Source: Maridesulfovibrio ferrireducens (GTDB taxonomy: Bacteria; Desulfobacterota; Desulfovibrionia; Desulfovibrionales; Desulfovibrionaceae). Taken from it: a DNA stretch of 64,000 nt. The notes under the pieces were generated by a model. The model did no database searches. It had not been told where the DNA came from and worked only from the letters and a program-made list of their open reading frames with translations. The stretch lies in contig NZ_FNGA01000004.1 of the NCBI RefSeq assembly GCF_900101105.1, positions 248,001-312,000 on the forward strand. The letters run 5' to 3'. Both the position numbers and the translations under genes were made by a program. Below, piece after piece: positions 34,975 through 42,588 of this stretch; position 1 is the first letter of the stretch, and the number at the start of each line of letters is the position of its first letter.

Positions 34975-35519
34975 TGTGTTTTATCTCCGCAATATATCTC
35001 AGAAAGTTTAAGTAGTTTTGAACTGATGGTAAGTCCCGCTTTACGGGCCGCGCAGATATTAACTTGCAGTTTCATTCTTGAGCCGGATTCAACAAGGTTA
35101 ATGATTCCGCCCATGCGTAAAAAATCGGGATTTTGTCCGATGGTCAGGATGGGTTTGTCTTGTACTTGTTTGATAATTGCCGCTATTACACGCGGCTTTT
35201 TGCTGTCAAGAAAAAGGACCTGACAATTCTCAGCGGGCCAGCGCACCAGCTTGAATGAGTCAGGTGTATTAAAAAAAGGAACCAGTTCATCTTTATCAAT
35301 GGTTGCAACCGTGTACGGTCTGCCATGTTTTGAATTGCTTTGCTCAGGCCATAGGACATATTTGGGTATTTTTTTTATGAACAACGCACGTAGTTGTGTT
35401 TTGGTTGCAGTTCTTTTTGTGTCAGCAGCCATTGCTATTGAGGATGACAGAAGGATTAAGACTGCTAGGAGTGCCGTAAAAATCGGCGTCAGGAGTTTGT
35501 GCCTGCCTAGAAGTCCCAT
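34971..35519 (-). CDS. YfiR-like periplasmic protein (DUF4154)
   Basis: The 182-residue protein has a signal peptide (about 1-31, ending IAMAADTK). A DUF4154/YfiR fold follows: LRALFIKKIPKYVLWPEQ at the start, NCQVLFLDSKKPRVIAAII in the middle, and the diagnostic C-terminal KPILTIGQNPDFLRMGGIIN with NLVESGSRMKLQVNICAAR. YfiR restrains a membrane partner from the periplasm. Here the partner is probably the adjacent HAMP kinase. It overlaps the TonB receptor gene by 13 bases. Confidence 0.88.
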   Translation of the reverse strand: MGLLGRHKLLTPIFTALLAVLILLSSSIAMAADTKRTATKTQLRALFIKKIPKYVLWPEQSNSKHGRPYTVATIDKDELVPFFNTPDSFKLVRWPAENCQVLFLDSKKPRVIAAIIKQVQDKPILTIGQNPDFLRMGGIINLVESGSRMKLQVNICAARKAGLTISSKLLKLSEIYCGDKTQ

Positions 35520-37441
35520 ATAACCCTCAAAGACCCTGAAGGTTTAGTCGGTGCAAAGTTCCCGTCATTAATGGGGGACAGAAGGCTTGATCCTATCAGC
35601 TCAAAAGACAAGTTGTTTACAGGACGCCATGCTAGACGAGCATCAAAACTGAATCCTGTGGAGAGATCCTTGTCGTCCATGCTGTTAAGATATGAAGTGA
35701 AAAGGTCCAGATCTAAGTTGTCAGCAAGATTGATCAAAGCTTGAAGCTTTACATTGTAAATTGGGCTGTTAAGCGGAGGGGCGAACCCCGGACTGTCGAT
35801 GGACGATCCTGTGAAATCTTGATTCGACAAGCTTATTGAAGGGCGCAGGGTTAGTCTTGGTAGAGCTTTCCAGTCAAGAGATGCTTCTGTTCCGTATGTC
35901 AGCCCGCAAAGAGAGCTGGTTGGTGTCGCAATTCTTGTGTCTTTATCATAACTGAGAGTTAACAGCTTATCATAGCTGTTGAAATATAGTGAAAGATCAA
36001 ATTTAAGGTTGTCACTGAAAATTCTACGATAACCGGCTTCAAATGATGTAAGTTCTTCTGATTCTAAACCGTTAGTTGTGTCAATTTCGTATCGCTCACC
36101 TCTGTATTTTACTTCATATCGCCCCTCTCTAGCCCAGTTGCTTGGCGTTTTTGTTGCACGCGATGCGGCAATCCAATATTCATCTTTATCCGCAGTATAT
36201 AGAAGTCTGGCTGTTGCTTGAGGAGAAATGTTTACCTTTTCTGAATAGTCCAGTTTTAAGCCGAGCGTGAGGAAAAGACTTTCTTCGATCAGAGTCATTT
36301 TGTCTTGTGCGAAAGCGCTGACATCCATACGGCTGAACTGGTCATTATGGACAGTGACATGTTTGCCCTGCTCAAATGAATCCCAGAAATAACGGCCCCC
36401 GACGCCAAAGGTCATAAGGTGCATTCCTATTTGTTCAGCAGAATAAAGGAACTCAGCATCAACTGTGTTTGAAATCCCGTTGAGGTCATCGAAAGTTGTT
36501 GCGGAGTGAGTATAAGAGGTGCGGAATTGCATTCCTGAATTTATTCCGGTTGCTCTGTCCCATGTGAACTGAGCATATCCTCCATATTCTTTTTTTTCTC
36601 TGTTAGCGGAAAAGGGAGTTCCCGGAGGAGAGTGCTCTTTAATGGAGGAGGCGGATATATCGCCTTGAAGAGTGAGTTGGTCGGTGAAGGCATTCTGCCA
36701 ATCTGATCTGAATCCGGTATTCCCTTTAACTAAATCTTTTGATCCCTTGTGAGCAGTTCCTTTAACTTTATAGGATTTTCCAGATTCATAGCCTCCTTTC
36801 GCATAAACCATAAAGTTGTTTTCGTCCGAAAGTTCGCCTCCTTGTCGAATCATTTGATTTACGCCGTCTGTTCCAACTACCGAGACACTTTGAGTTCCTT
36901 TCAATTCTTTGGCTGATTTGGTGATAATTTTGATTACACCGTTTAAGGACTCAGATCCCCATAGACTGGTCCAAGGGCCGCGAATAACTTCAATCCTTTT
37001 CACAAGTTCAATAGGAAGGTCATTATTTGACCAGATTACTTCTGAATAGAATGGAGAGGTTATCGGGCGGTTATCAATGAGAATAAGCTGTTTGCTATTG
37101 AACATTCCATTAAATCCACGAATTCCAATAGCCCATTTGTTTGTGTCCATGCGAGTTACGAGAACTCCCGGTACAACTCGCAATGCTTCAGGAACGGACA
37201 TGGCCCCGCTGGCTTTTATGTCTTCTTCGGTAAGGACTGTGTAGGAACCAGCGATATTTTCGAGAGATTGTTTTCTGTTTGTAGGGGAGATTACTTCTAC
37301 TTCTAAAAGTCCTTCGAGGTCTAATTGTTCTAGTGAGGGGGAGTCCAATACTTCAGCTTCCGCGTTGCAAGGATGTATCCCGCCAGCGAAAATCAGAAAT
37401 AAAAAGAAAAAGGCAAAGATTGCCTTACGAACATGAATCAT
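35507..37441 (-). CDS. TonB-dependent outer-membrane receptor
   Basis: A 644-residue receptor with signal peptide (about 1-27). The plug domain (about 50-170) has ENIAGSYTVLTEEDIKASGA, VPEALRVVPGVLVTRMDTN, IGIRGFNG and IEVIRGPWTSLWGSESLNGV. The 22-strand barrel ends with an aromatic residue (SGSLRVIWDF). The ligand cannot be told; plug and barrel are of the siderophore/vitamin B12 group. The TonB box is not evident. The gene overlaps the response-regulator gene by four bases (ATGA), so receptor and signalling genes are translated together. Confidence 0.92.
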   Translation of the reverse strand: MIHVRKAIFAFFFLFLIFAGGIHPCNAEAEVLDSPSLEQLDLEGLLEVEVISPTNRKQSLENIAGSYTVLTEEDIKASGAMSVPEALRVVPGVLVTRMDTNKWAIGIRGFNGMFNSKQLILIDNRPITSPFYSEVIWSNNDLPIELVKRIEVIRGPWTSLWGSESLNGVIKIITKSAKELKGTQSVSVVGTDGVNQMIRQGGELSDENNFMVYAKGGYESGKSYKVKGTAHKGSKDLVKGNTGFRSDWQNAFTDQLTLQGDISASSIKEHSPPGTPFSANREKKEYGGYAQFTWDRATGINSGMQFRTSYTHSATTFDDLNGISNTVDAEFLYSAEQIGMHLMTFGVGGRYFWDSFEQGKHVTVHNDQFSRMDVSAFAQDKMTLIEESLFLTLGLKLDYSEKVNISPQATARLLYTADKDEYWIAASRATKTPSNWAREGRYEVKYRGERYEIDTTNGLESEELTSFEAGYRRIFSDNLKFDLSLYFNSYDKLLTLSYDKDTRIATPTSSLCGLTYGTEASLDWKALPRLTLRPSISLSNQDFTGSSIDSPGFAPPLNSPIYNVKLQALINLADNLDLDLFTSYLNSMDDKDLSTGFSFDARLAWRPVNNLSFELIGSSLLSPINDGNFAPTKPSGSLRVIWDF

Positions 37442-38145
37442 GCGCCAGCCTGATTTTTAGCTGTCATCATGTAGCCGCGTCCACGAATTGTTTTGATGCT
37501 TACGGATTCACCTATTTTGCGGCGCAGGTTGCTCATGTGAACATTCAGTACATAATCGTCGAAATCGACTGTTCGTCCCAGAGCATTTTCCATAAGAGCA
37601 TCACGTTCAACTAATGTGCCGCAGCTAGCTGACAAGTGCTCAATTATGCTGAATTCTGCAGCTGTGAAGTGAGTATCTTCACCGTTAACTAGGACTGATT
37701 GTGAATCCAGATTAACCTCAATGTCTCCAACTACAATTTTACCCCGGCTTGAGCCTGCATATTTTTTTGAATCTTCGGTTACCATGGCGCATCTGCGTAG
37801 TGCAGCCCGCATGCGTGCGAGCAGTTCTCTCAATTGAAAAGGTTTGCAAATGTAGTCATCAGCTCCCATCTCGAGACCTACCACTCTGTCAACTTCATCA
37901 CCTTTACCCGTGAGCATAATAACGGGAACATTGGATTTGGAGCGAATGAGGTCAAGTACGCTTAAGCCGCTGATATCAGGAAGTATAATATCTAAAAGAA
38001 TAAGGTCGAAGCTTTCATTGCGGAATCTTTTCAATCCTTCGGAGGCATTGCACTCTGTGTGCAGAGTGTATCCTTCGTCTCGCAGGTAAGTTCCTAAAAG
38101 TTCACCAAGTTCCGGGTCATCATCGATTAATAATATTTTGTCCAT
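37438..38145 (-). CDS. OmpR-family response regulator, first gene of the TonB-receptor operon
   Basis: The 235-residue protein has a receiver with LLIDDDPELGELLG, phospho-Asp in LILLDIILPDISG (about 53) and LTGKGDEVDRVVGLEMGADDYICKPF. The winged helix has FTAAEFSIIEHLSASCGTLV and VLNVHMSNLRRKIGESVSI. AAGGAGAAC precedes the ATG. Tandem ATGTTAAG repeats upstream, between this gene and the flagellin gene, are its likely binding sites. Confidence 0.93.
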   Translation of the reverse strand: MDKILLIDDDPELGELLGTYLRDEGYTLHTECNASEGLKRFRNESFDLILLDIILPDISGLSVLDLIRSKSNVPVIMLTGKGDEVDRVVGLEMGADDYICKPFQLRELLARMRAALRRCAMVTEDSKKYAGSSRGKIVVGDIEVNLDSQSVLVNGEDTHFTAAEFSIIEHLSASCGTLVERDALMENALGRTVDFDDYVLNVHMSNLRRKIGESVSIKTIRGRGYMMTAKNQAGA

Positions 38146-38170
38146 GATTGTTCTCCTTGATGCACTATAA

Positions 38171-38280
38171 ATGTTTAGAAGGAATAAGCATAAATGTTTA
38201 ATGTTAAAAAATGTTAAGAGTGTAAAGAAATGTTAAGATGCTCTATATAAATCTAAGGTAGTCAAGATTATGAATGTTAA
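38171..38280. promoter_or_regulatory. Tandem ATGTTAAG repeats between the regulator operon and the flagellin gene
   Basis: ATGTTTA occurs at 38171 and 38194, ATGTTAAA at 38201, ATGTTAAG at 38211, the related GTGTAAAG at 38220, ATGTTAAG at 38230 and ATGTTAAA at 38274. From 38201 to 38230 they are spaced 9-10 bases, one helix turn, as in OmpR-family sites. A TATATAA -10-like word follows at 38244-38250 toward the flagellin gene, and TATAGT (38169-38164 on the minus strand) lies toward the regulator gene. Confidence 0.55.
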
Positions 38281-38399
38281 ATAACAAAAAAACGACATGA
38301 ACGTTCTGCATGTTTGCTGCGTATAACTATGCATAAGGATCAAATGAATAGGTCATTGGTCTTTAGTGCATGGATGTACAACGAAACACGGAGGTTTTT

Positions 38400-39257
38400 A
38401 TGTCATTAGTAATTAACAACAACACAATGGCTAATTCAGCAGCTCGCCACCTTAATGATGCGTATAGTGCATTAGGTAGTTCTACAGAGAAGATGGCGTC
38501 TGGTCTAAGGATCAATTCTGCTGCTGATGATGCCGCAGGGCTTGCTGTGCGTGAGCTCATGCGTTCTGACATTTCCACTCTCAGCCAGGGAGTTAGAAAT
38601 GCCAATGATGGTATTTCAATGATTCAGACCGCTGACGGTGCGCTTTCTGTAGTTGATGAAAAGCTTATCCGTATGAAGGAATTAGCAGAGCAGGCCGCTA
38701 CCGGAACATATACTTCAGATCAGCGCGCATTAATTGATCAGGAGTATCAGGCTATGGCTTCGGAAATCACCCGTATTGCGAGTGCTACCGATTTCAATGG
38801 AATTCATCTCCTTAATGGAAACCTTAGTGGTGATTCTGCTCTGGTTGTTCATTTTGGAACTGGTAATGATTCCGCAGAAGATAAGTACAGTGTTGAAATT
38901 GGAAACTGCACAGCGTCTTCTCTTGGAATCGGTAATCAGAGTACTGAAGGTGCCGGATTCACTGTGTCTACTCAGGAACAAGCTCAGGCTTCACTCGAAG
39001 CTCTTGATAACGCGATTGTCTCAAAGGATAAGATAAGGGCGAACCTCGGAGCTCTTGAGAATAGACTCGGGGCAACAATCTCTAACTTGCAGATTCAGGC
39101 GGAAAACCTTCAGGCCGCAGAATCACAGATTTCAGATGTGGACGTTGCGACTGAGATGACCAATTACTCAAAGCAGCAGATCATAACCCAGTCTGCTGTA
39201 GCAATGCTTTCACAAGCAAATTCTTTGCCACAAATGGCTCTTCAGCTGATTGGTTAG
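38400..39257 (+). CDS. fliC: Flagellin (element copy)
   Basis: Filament subunit of 285 residues. The start at 38400 (MSLVINNNTMANSAARHLND) has GGAGG just before it; a start at 38370 would add ten unlike residues. D0/D1 ends are intact: MASGLRINSAADDAAGLAVRE-type N-terminal motif (MASGLRINSAADDAAG) and C-terminal ENLQAAESQISDVDVATEM with MLSQANSLPQMALQLIG. The central domain is short, with one Cys. It is the first gene of the exterior flagellar set and has its own terminator. Confidence 0.94.
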   Translation: MSLVINNNTMANSAARHLNDAYSALGSSTEKMASGLRINSAADDAAGLAVRELMRSDISTLSQGVRNANDGISMIQTADGALSVVDEKLIRMKELAEQAATGTYTSDQRALIDQEYQAMASEITRIASATDFNGIHLLNGNLSGDSALVVHFGTGNDSAEDKYSVEIGNCTASSLGIGNQSTEGAGFTVSTQEQAQASLEALDNAIVSKDKIRANLGALENRLGATISNLQIQAENLQAAESQISDVDVATEMTNYSKQQIITQSAVAMLSQANSLPQMALQLIG

Positions 39258-39287
39258 CTCTCTTCAAGATGCTGAGTGGCAAGATTT

Positions 39288-39313
39288 AGACCCGGTTTAT
39301 CCGGGTCTTTTTT
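39288..39313 (+). terminator. Terminator after the flagellin gene
   Basis: AGACCCGG (39288-39295) pairs with CCGGGTCT (39301-39308), followed by T. Flagellin is thus a separate transcript from the sigma-flgD-fliD group. Confidence 0.9.
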
Positions 39314-39705
39314 ATGTCAAATCGCCCCCCTGTCTACTTATCTATTGGGTTCAAGGCAAGATTCTCTGTGCTGCCCAAAGATAATGCCGTTGAACTCAAA
39401 TTTATCATGTTTAACGTCAGCAATATTTGCCGCTAGCCCTTTGTCTATAGCGGTTTTGGCCTAGTCTTGTAGTGTTTTTAGGGCACATCTTTCCACTCTA
39501 AACAAAAAAATGACGGTTTTAATTGCTGAACAAATTTTTCAGAGAATTACGATTAAGAACTATTAATTTTCAGGCCGAATCCTTTATTACCACTTTATGT
39601 TTTTAACAAAACTTCGATTTATCTTACCTCGATACGAACAATAAATAATATTGTATTAATGTATTAGGGATCACTAGTTGCTTACTTCTACGCATAGGAG
39701 GAGCA
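39314..39705. other. Non-coding gap ahead of the sigma-factor gene
   Basis: About 390 bases, AT-rich in the right half. No gene is supported. The minus strand has a 40-codon open stretch (39460-39338) without a clear start. AGGAGG at 39697-39702 is the ribosome site for the sigma factor. No clear sigma-70, sigma-28 or sigma-54 promoter was recognised, so the hook-gene group may use an unusual promoter, possibly that of its own sigma factor. Confidence 0.5.
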
Positions 39706-40251
39706 ATGAAAGAAAATATACATAGTATATATGATAATAAGAATGCAATTAATGTTGATCAATTCTTTAAAGATAATAATATTAAGATTAAAAATGATAT
39801 TGGAACTTTTTTAAAGAGCAAATTCAATTGTATTAAACAGTTTGAAGTTGATGAGATATTTCAAGAAGTAGCATTCAAAATAATTAAACATAATTATATC
39901 ACAAAGTATTCTTCTGATAAAAGCTCACTTAATACATGGTTATACATCATTAGTAGATCTGTTACTATTGATTATATGCGTAAAATGTATCGCAATACTC
40001 TCATTATAGATGAATACACTGAACCATCAGTTGTAGAAAGTCAAAATTATACATTAAAAATCCCTAGAGGAATGCTTTCAGAGAGGCAAACACAAGTGAT
40101 CAAGATGATCTTCTGGGGAGACTTGCGTGCTGTTGAAGTTGCGGAACAGCTGGGCATTTCGCCACAGACAGTTCGGAGCGTCAAGCACCAGGCAATCACT
40201 AAATTGCGCCGCTACTTCGGAGCGGAAAGCGAAAGGAGGATCGTATCATGA
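39706..40251 (+). CDS. Small sigma-70-family (ECF-like) RNA polymerase sigma factor
   Basis: The 181-residue protein has a region 2 (QEVAFKIIKHN, LNTWLYIISRSVTIDYMRKM, about 60-105) and a region 4 helix-turn-helix (LSERQTQVIKMIFWGDL, AVEVAEQLGISPQTVRSVKH, about 125-175) and lacks regions 1 and 3, as in ECF sigma factors. It is not FliA (sigma-28), which has region 3. The first 60 residues are Asn/Lys/Ile-rich, unlike neighbouring genes. AGGAGG precedes the ATG. Its last codons overlap the flgD ATG (ATGA), tying its synthesis to the hook genes. No anti-sigma gene is adjacent. Confidence 0.88.
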   Translation: MKENIHSIYDNKNAINVDQFFKDNNIKIKNDIGTFLKSKFNCIKQFEVDEIFQEVAFKIIKHNYITKYSSDKSSLNTWLYIISRSVTIDYMRKMYRNTLIIDEYTEPSVVESQNYTLKIPRGMLSERQTQVIKMIFWGDLRAVEVAEQLGISPQTVRSVKHQAITKLRRYFGAESERRIVS

Positions 40252-40916
40252 GCATCTCAGGTGTTAGTTACACAACGGCAAATTCAACCACTGTTGCAGA
40301 GGACAATTTAAGCAGCAGCTCCAGCCTCAGTCAGGTTGATTTTATGACACTTCTTACCACTCAGATGGAATATCAGGACCCCACTAATCCGGTTGATAAC
40401 ACTGAAATGATTAACCAGATGACAGCGTATTCATCGCTGGATGAACAGACTCAAACTAATGAAAGTTTAAATACTATTATTGATCAGCTTAGTTCTCTTT
40501 CTGCCGTTAGCAGCTCCAGTTATCTCGGGCAGGATGTTATGGCCGCTGGAGGTGTTGTTGAAGTGGAAGATGGTGTTGCTTCAGATGTGACGCTTAATCT
40601 TGATGAAGATGCAGCTCTTCTCAGCATCAATATCTATAATTCGGGTGGAAGTATTGTGGACACAAGAGAGTTCTCAAATGTTTCTGCGAGTGAATCTCTG
40701 TATGGGCAGGCTGAACTTAATCCCAGTGGAAAACTCTCGACTGACGGGGATTATTATCTTGTTGCCACTGCTTACGATGAAAACGGTAGCAGTATAGATG
40801 TTTCACTTTCGTCCATCGGAACTGTGAAAAGTATCAATCAAGAAAATTCAGGAACGCTGCTCATTCTTGATGATGGAAGAGAAGTTTCTATTGCTGACGT
40901 AACGTTAGTGTCCTGA
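40248..40916 (+). CDS. flgD: Hook-cap scaffold protein FlgD (element copy)
   Basis: FlgD caps the growing hook. The 222-residue protein shows the N-terminal signature LSQVDFMTLLTTQMEYQDP and NPVDNTEMINQMTAYSSLDE (about 28-66), then FLGD_Ig-like beta domain (LSINIYNSGGSIVDTREF, DGDYYLVATAYDENG) and SIADVTLV at the end. The resident flagellar operon at 2.8-13.3 kb has no flgD. The start overlaps the sigma-factor stop by four bases. Confidence 0.93.
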   Translation: MSISGVSYTTANSTTVAEDNLSSSSSLSQVDFMTLLTTQMEYQDPTNPVDNTEMINQMTAYSSLDEQTQTNESLNTIIDQLSSLSAVSSSSYLGQDVMAAGGVVEVEDGVASDVTLNLDEDAALLSINIYNSGGSIVDTREFSNVSASESLYGQAELNPSGKLSTDGDYYLVATAYDENGSSIDVSLSSIGTVKSINQENSGTLLILDDGREVSIADVTLVS

Positions 40917-40938
40917 TCAGGGTAAAAGGAGAAATAAA

Positions 40939-42495
40939 ATGGGAATCACAAGTTCATTATATACTGGGATATCGGGTCTTAATGTTAACAGTCAGGCTAC
41001 TTCCGTAGTCAGTAATAACTTGGCTAACTCCAGTACTGTAGGATTCAAAGGCTCTTATGCTACATTCGAAGATGTTTTTTACTCCACTATTACAACTGGA
41101 AGCGGTGGTGATCAGGTAGGTAACGGAGCTGCCGTCGCGACTGTTAATACTGATTATACGCAAGGTTCGTATGAAACATCCAGTACATCCACTAATGTAG
41201 CTTTGAATGGAGATGGTTATTATATAGTTGTAGATCCGGATACCGGCACTAAATATTATTCGAGAGCAGGAAATTTCGATTTTGATAAAGACGGTAATCT
41301 CGTAGACCCCTATGGCAATAATGTGCAGGGCTGGGTCGTTAACGAAGGATCTGCCTCGGGTTCACTTACCAATGTTGTTCTGGATCAATCTCAGTCTCCT
41401 CCTAACGCCACAAGTGAAGTTTCATTGTCTATGAATCTTGATTCACAGAGTGTGGATAGTGCAATTACTTCAAATCCATATACTTCTGAATTTAATTTAT
41501 ATGACGGAACTGAAGCCCCGCCACTTGATGACTCCAGATATAGCTATTCATCAACTATGACCATTTATGATGAAAATGGTTCTGCCCATGACCTTACAAC
41601 TTATATGGATCCTGTAAGCACCGATTCCGACGGTAATATTATCTGGGAATATGTAGTTTCCTGTGATCCCGAAGAAGATCAGCGTTCATTCGGTGGAACA
41701 GACATGAATACGACCAGCGGAGCAGGTATGCTCATGACCGGGACATTGGTTTTTAATTCCGAAGGTCAAATGACCTCAATGTCTTCCTTCACGCTTACCG
41801 ACACTCCTGTTTCTTCAAATGCAAAAGATGCCGCAAACTGGGAACTAGCCTCCTTTAGTGATTCTGGGATTCCGGAAATGAATGTGAACTTCACAGGAAG
41901 TACTGAGGGACAGGAAGTGGCTTTCAGTTTCGGCATGTCTAATCCCGGAGCAGATGTAGGTTCCAACGGAGGATGGTCAACAGGTTCAACCATTAAGACT
42001 CTGGCAGATATAACCGCAACGACTGACTACTCCGACCTACCTTCTTTTGAAGATGTCGAATTGGGAACGGGTGCAACGACTAGTTACAGTGACACTTCCT
42101 CCGCGACCTACAGTGCAGGTCAGGACGGCTATCCTACAGGGGCCTTACTCTCAGTAACTGTCGATGAAAATGGTATAATTAGCGGGAATTATTCAAATAG
42201 CCAGAGTATTGAACTTTATCAGCTTGGCCTTGCTGATTTCAATAATAAAAACGGGCTCAAGGCAAATGGTAGCAACCTATTCAGTGCGACAACTGAATCA
42301 GGGGAAGCAATTATAGGAACTGCCGGAACTGCCGGTTTCGGGTCAGTTGTTTCGAATGCTCTTGAAGCTTCAAATGTTGATTTAGCCTCTGAAATGACCA
42401 AGTTGATTATTATTCAAGCTTCATATCAGGCCAATAGTAAAGTTGTGACCACAGCGAATAGTATGATTGAAACAGCTTTGAGTCTCAAACGCTAG
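40939..42495 (+). CDS. flgE: Flagellar hook protein FlgE (element copy)
   Basis: Hook subunit of 518 residues. N terminus MGITSSLYTGISGLNVNSQA with SNNLANSSTVGFKGSYATFE; then GDGYYIVVDPDTGTKYYSRAG-type turn (NVALNGDGYYIVVD, YYSRAGNFDFDKDGNLVDP). The variable middle is Ser/Thr/Asp-rich. C terminus ALEASNVDLASEMTKLIIIQ, then ASYQANSKVVTTANSMIETAL. AAAGGAG precedes the ATG. Complete and without frameshift. Confidence 0.94.
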   Translation: MGITSSLYTGISGLNVNSQATSVVSNNLANSSTVGFKGSYATFEDVFYSTITTGSGGDQVGNGAAVATVNTDYTQGSYETSSTSTNVALNGDGYYIVVDPDTGTKYYSRAGNFDFDKDGNLVDPYGNNVQGWVVNEGSASGSLTNVVLDQSQSPPNATSEVSLSMNLDSQSVDSAITSNPYTSEFNLYDGTEAPPLDDSRYSYSSTMTIYDENGSAHDLTTYMDPVSTDSDGNIIWEYVVSCDPEEDQRSFGGTDMNTTSGAGMLMTGTLVFNSEGQMTSMSSFTLTDTPVSSNAKDAANWELASFSDSGIPEMNVNFTGSTEGQEVAFSFGMSNPGADVGSNGGWSTGSTIKTLADITATTDYSDLPSFEDVELGTGATTSYSDTSSATYSAGQDGYPTGALLSVTVDENGIISGNYSNSQSIELYQLGLADFNNKNGLKANGSNLFSATTESGEAIIGTAGTAGFGSVVSNALEASNVDLASEMTKLIIIQASYQANSKVVTTANSMIETALSLKR

Positions 42496-42506
42496 GTGCT
42501 GATGTG

Positions 42507-42553
42507 AAATCTCTGCTGGCAGCGTAATTTTCTGCGATTGTCAGCAGAGATTT
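42507..42553 (+). promoter_or_regulatory. Long stem-loop between flgE and flgK
   Basis: AAATCTCTGCTG (42507-42518) pairs perfectly with CAGCAGAGATTT (42542-42553). No T run follows, only AATTTGAA. It lies inside what looks like one operon and may lower flgK-flgL-fliD expression relative to flgE, or act as a weak terminator or RNase barrier. Confidence 0.55.
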
Positions 42554-42588
42554 AATTTGAAGTTTGAATTTTCAAGGGAGCATGAACC

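Noticed and set aside
39338-39460. 40-codon open stretch on the minus strand in the gap after the flagellin terminator, reading AKTAIDKGLAANIADVKHDK near its start
   Set aside because: It has no start codon with ribosome site and is cut upstream by TAG; it might be the tail of a decayed gene but chance cannot be excluded.
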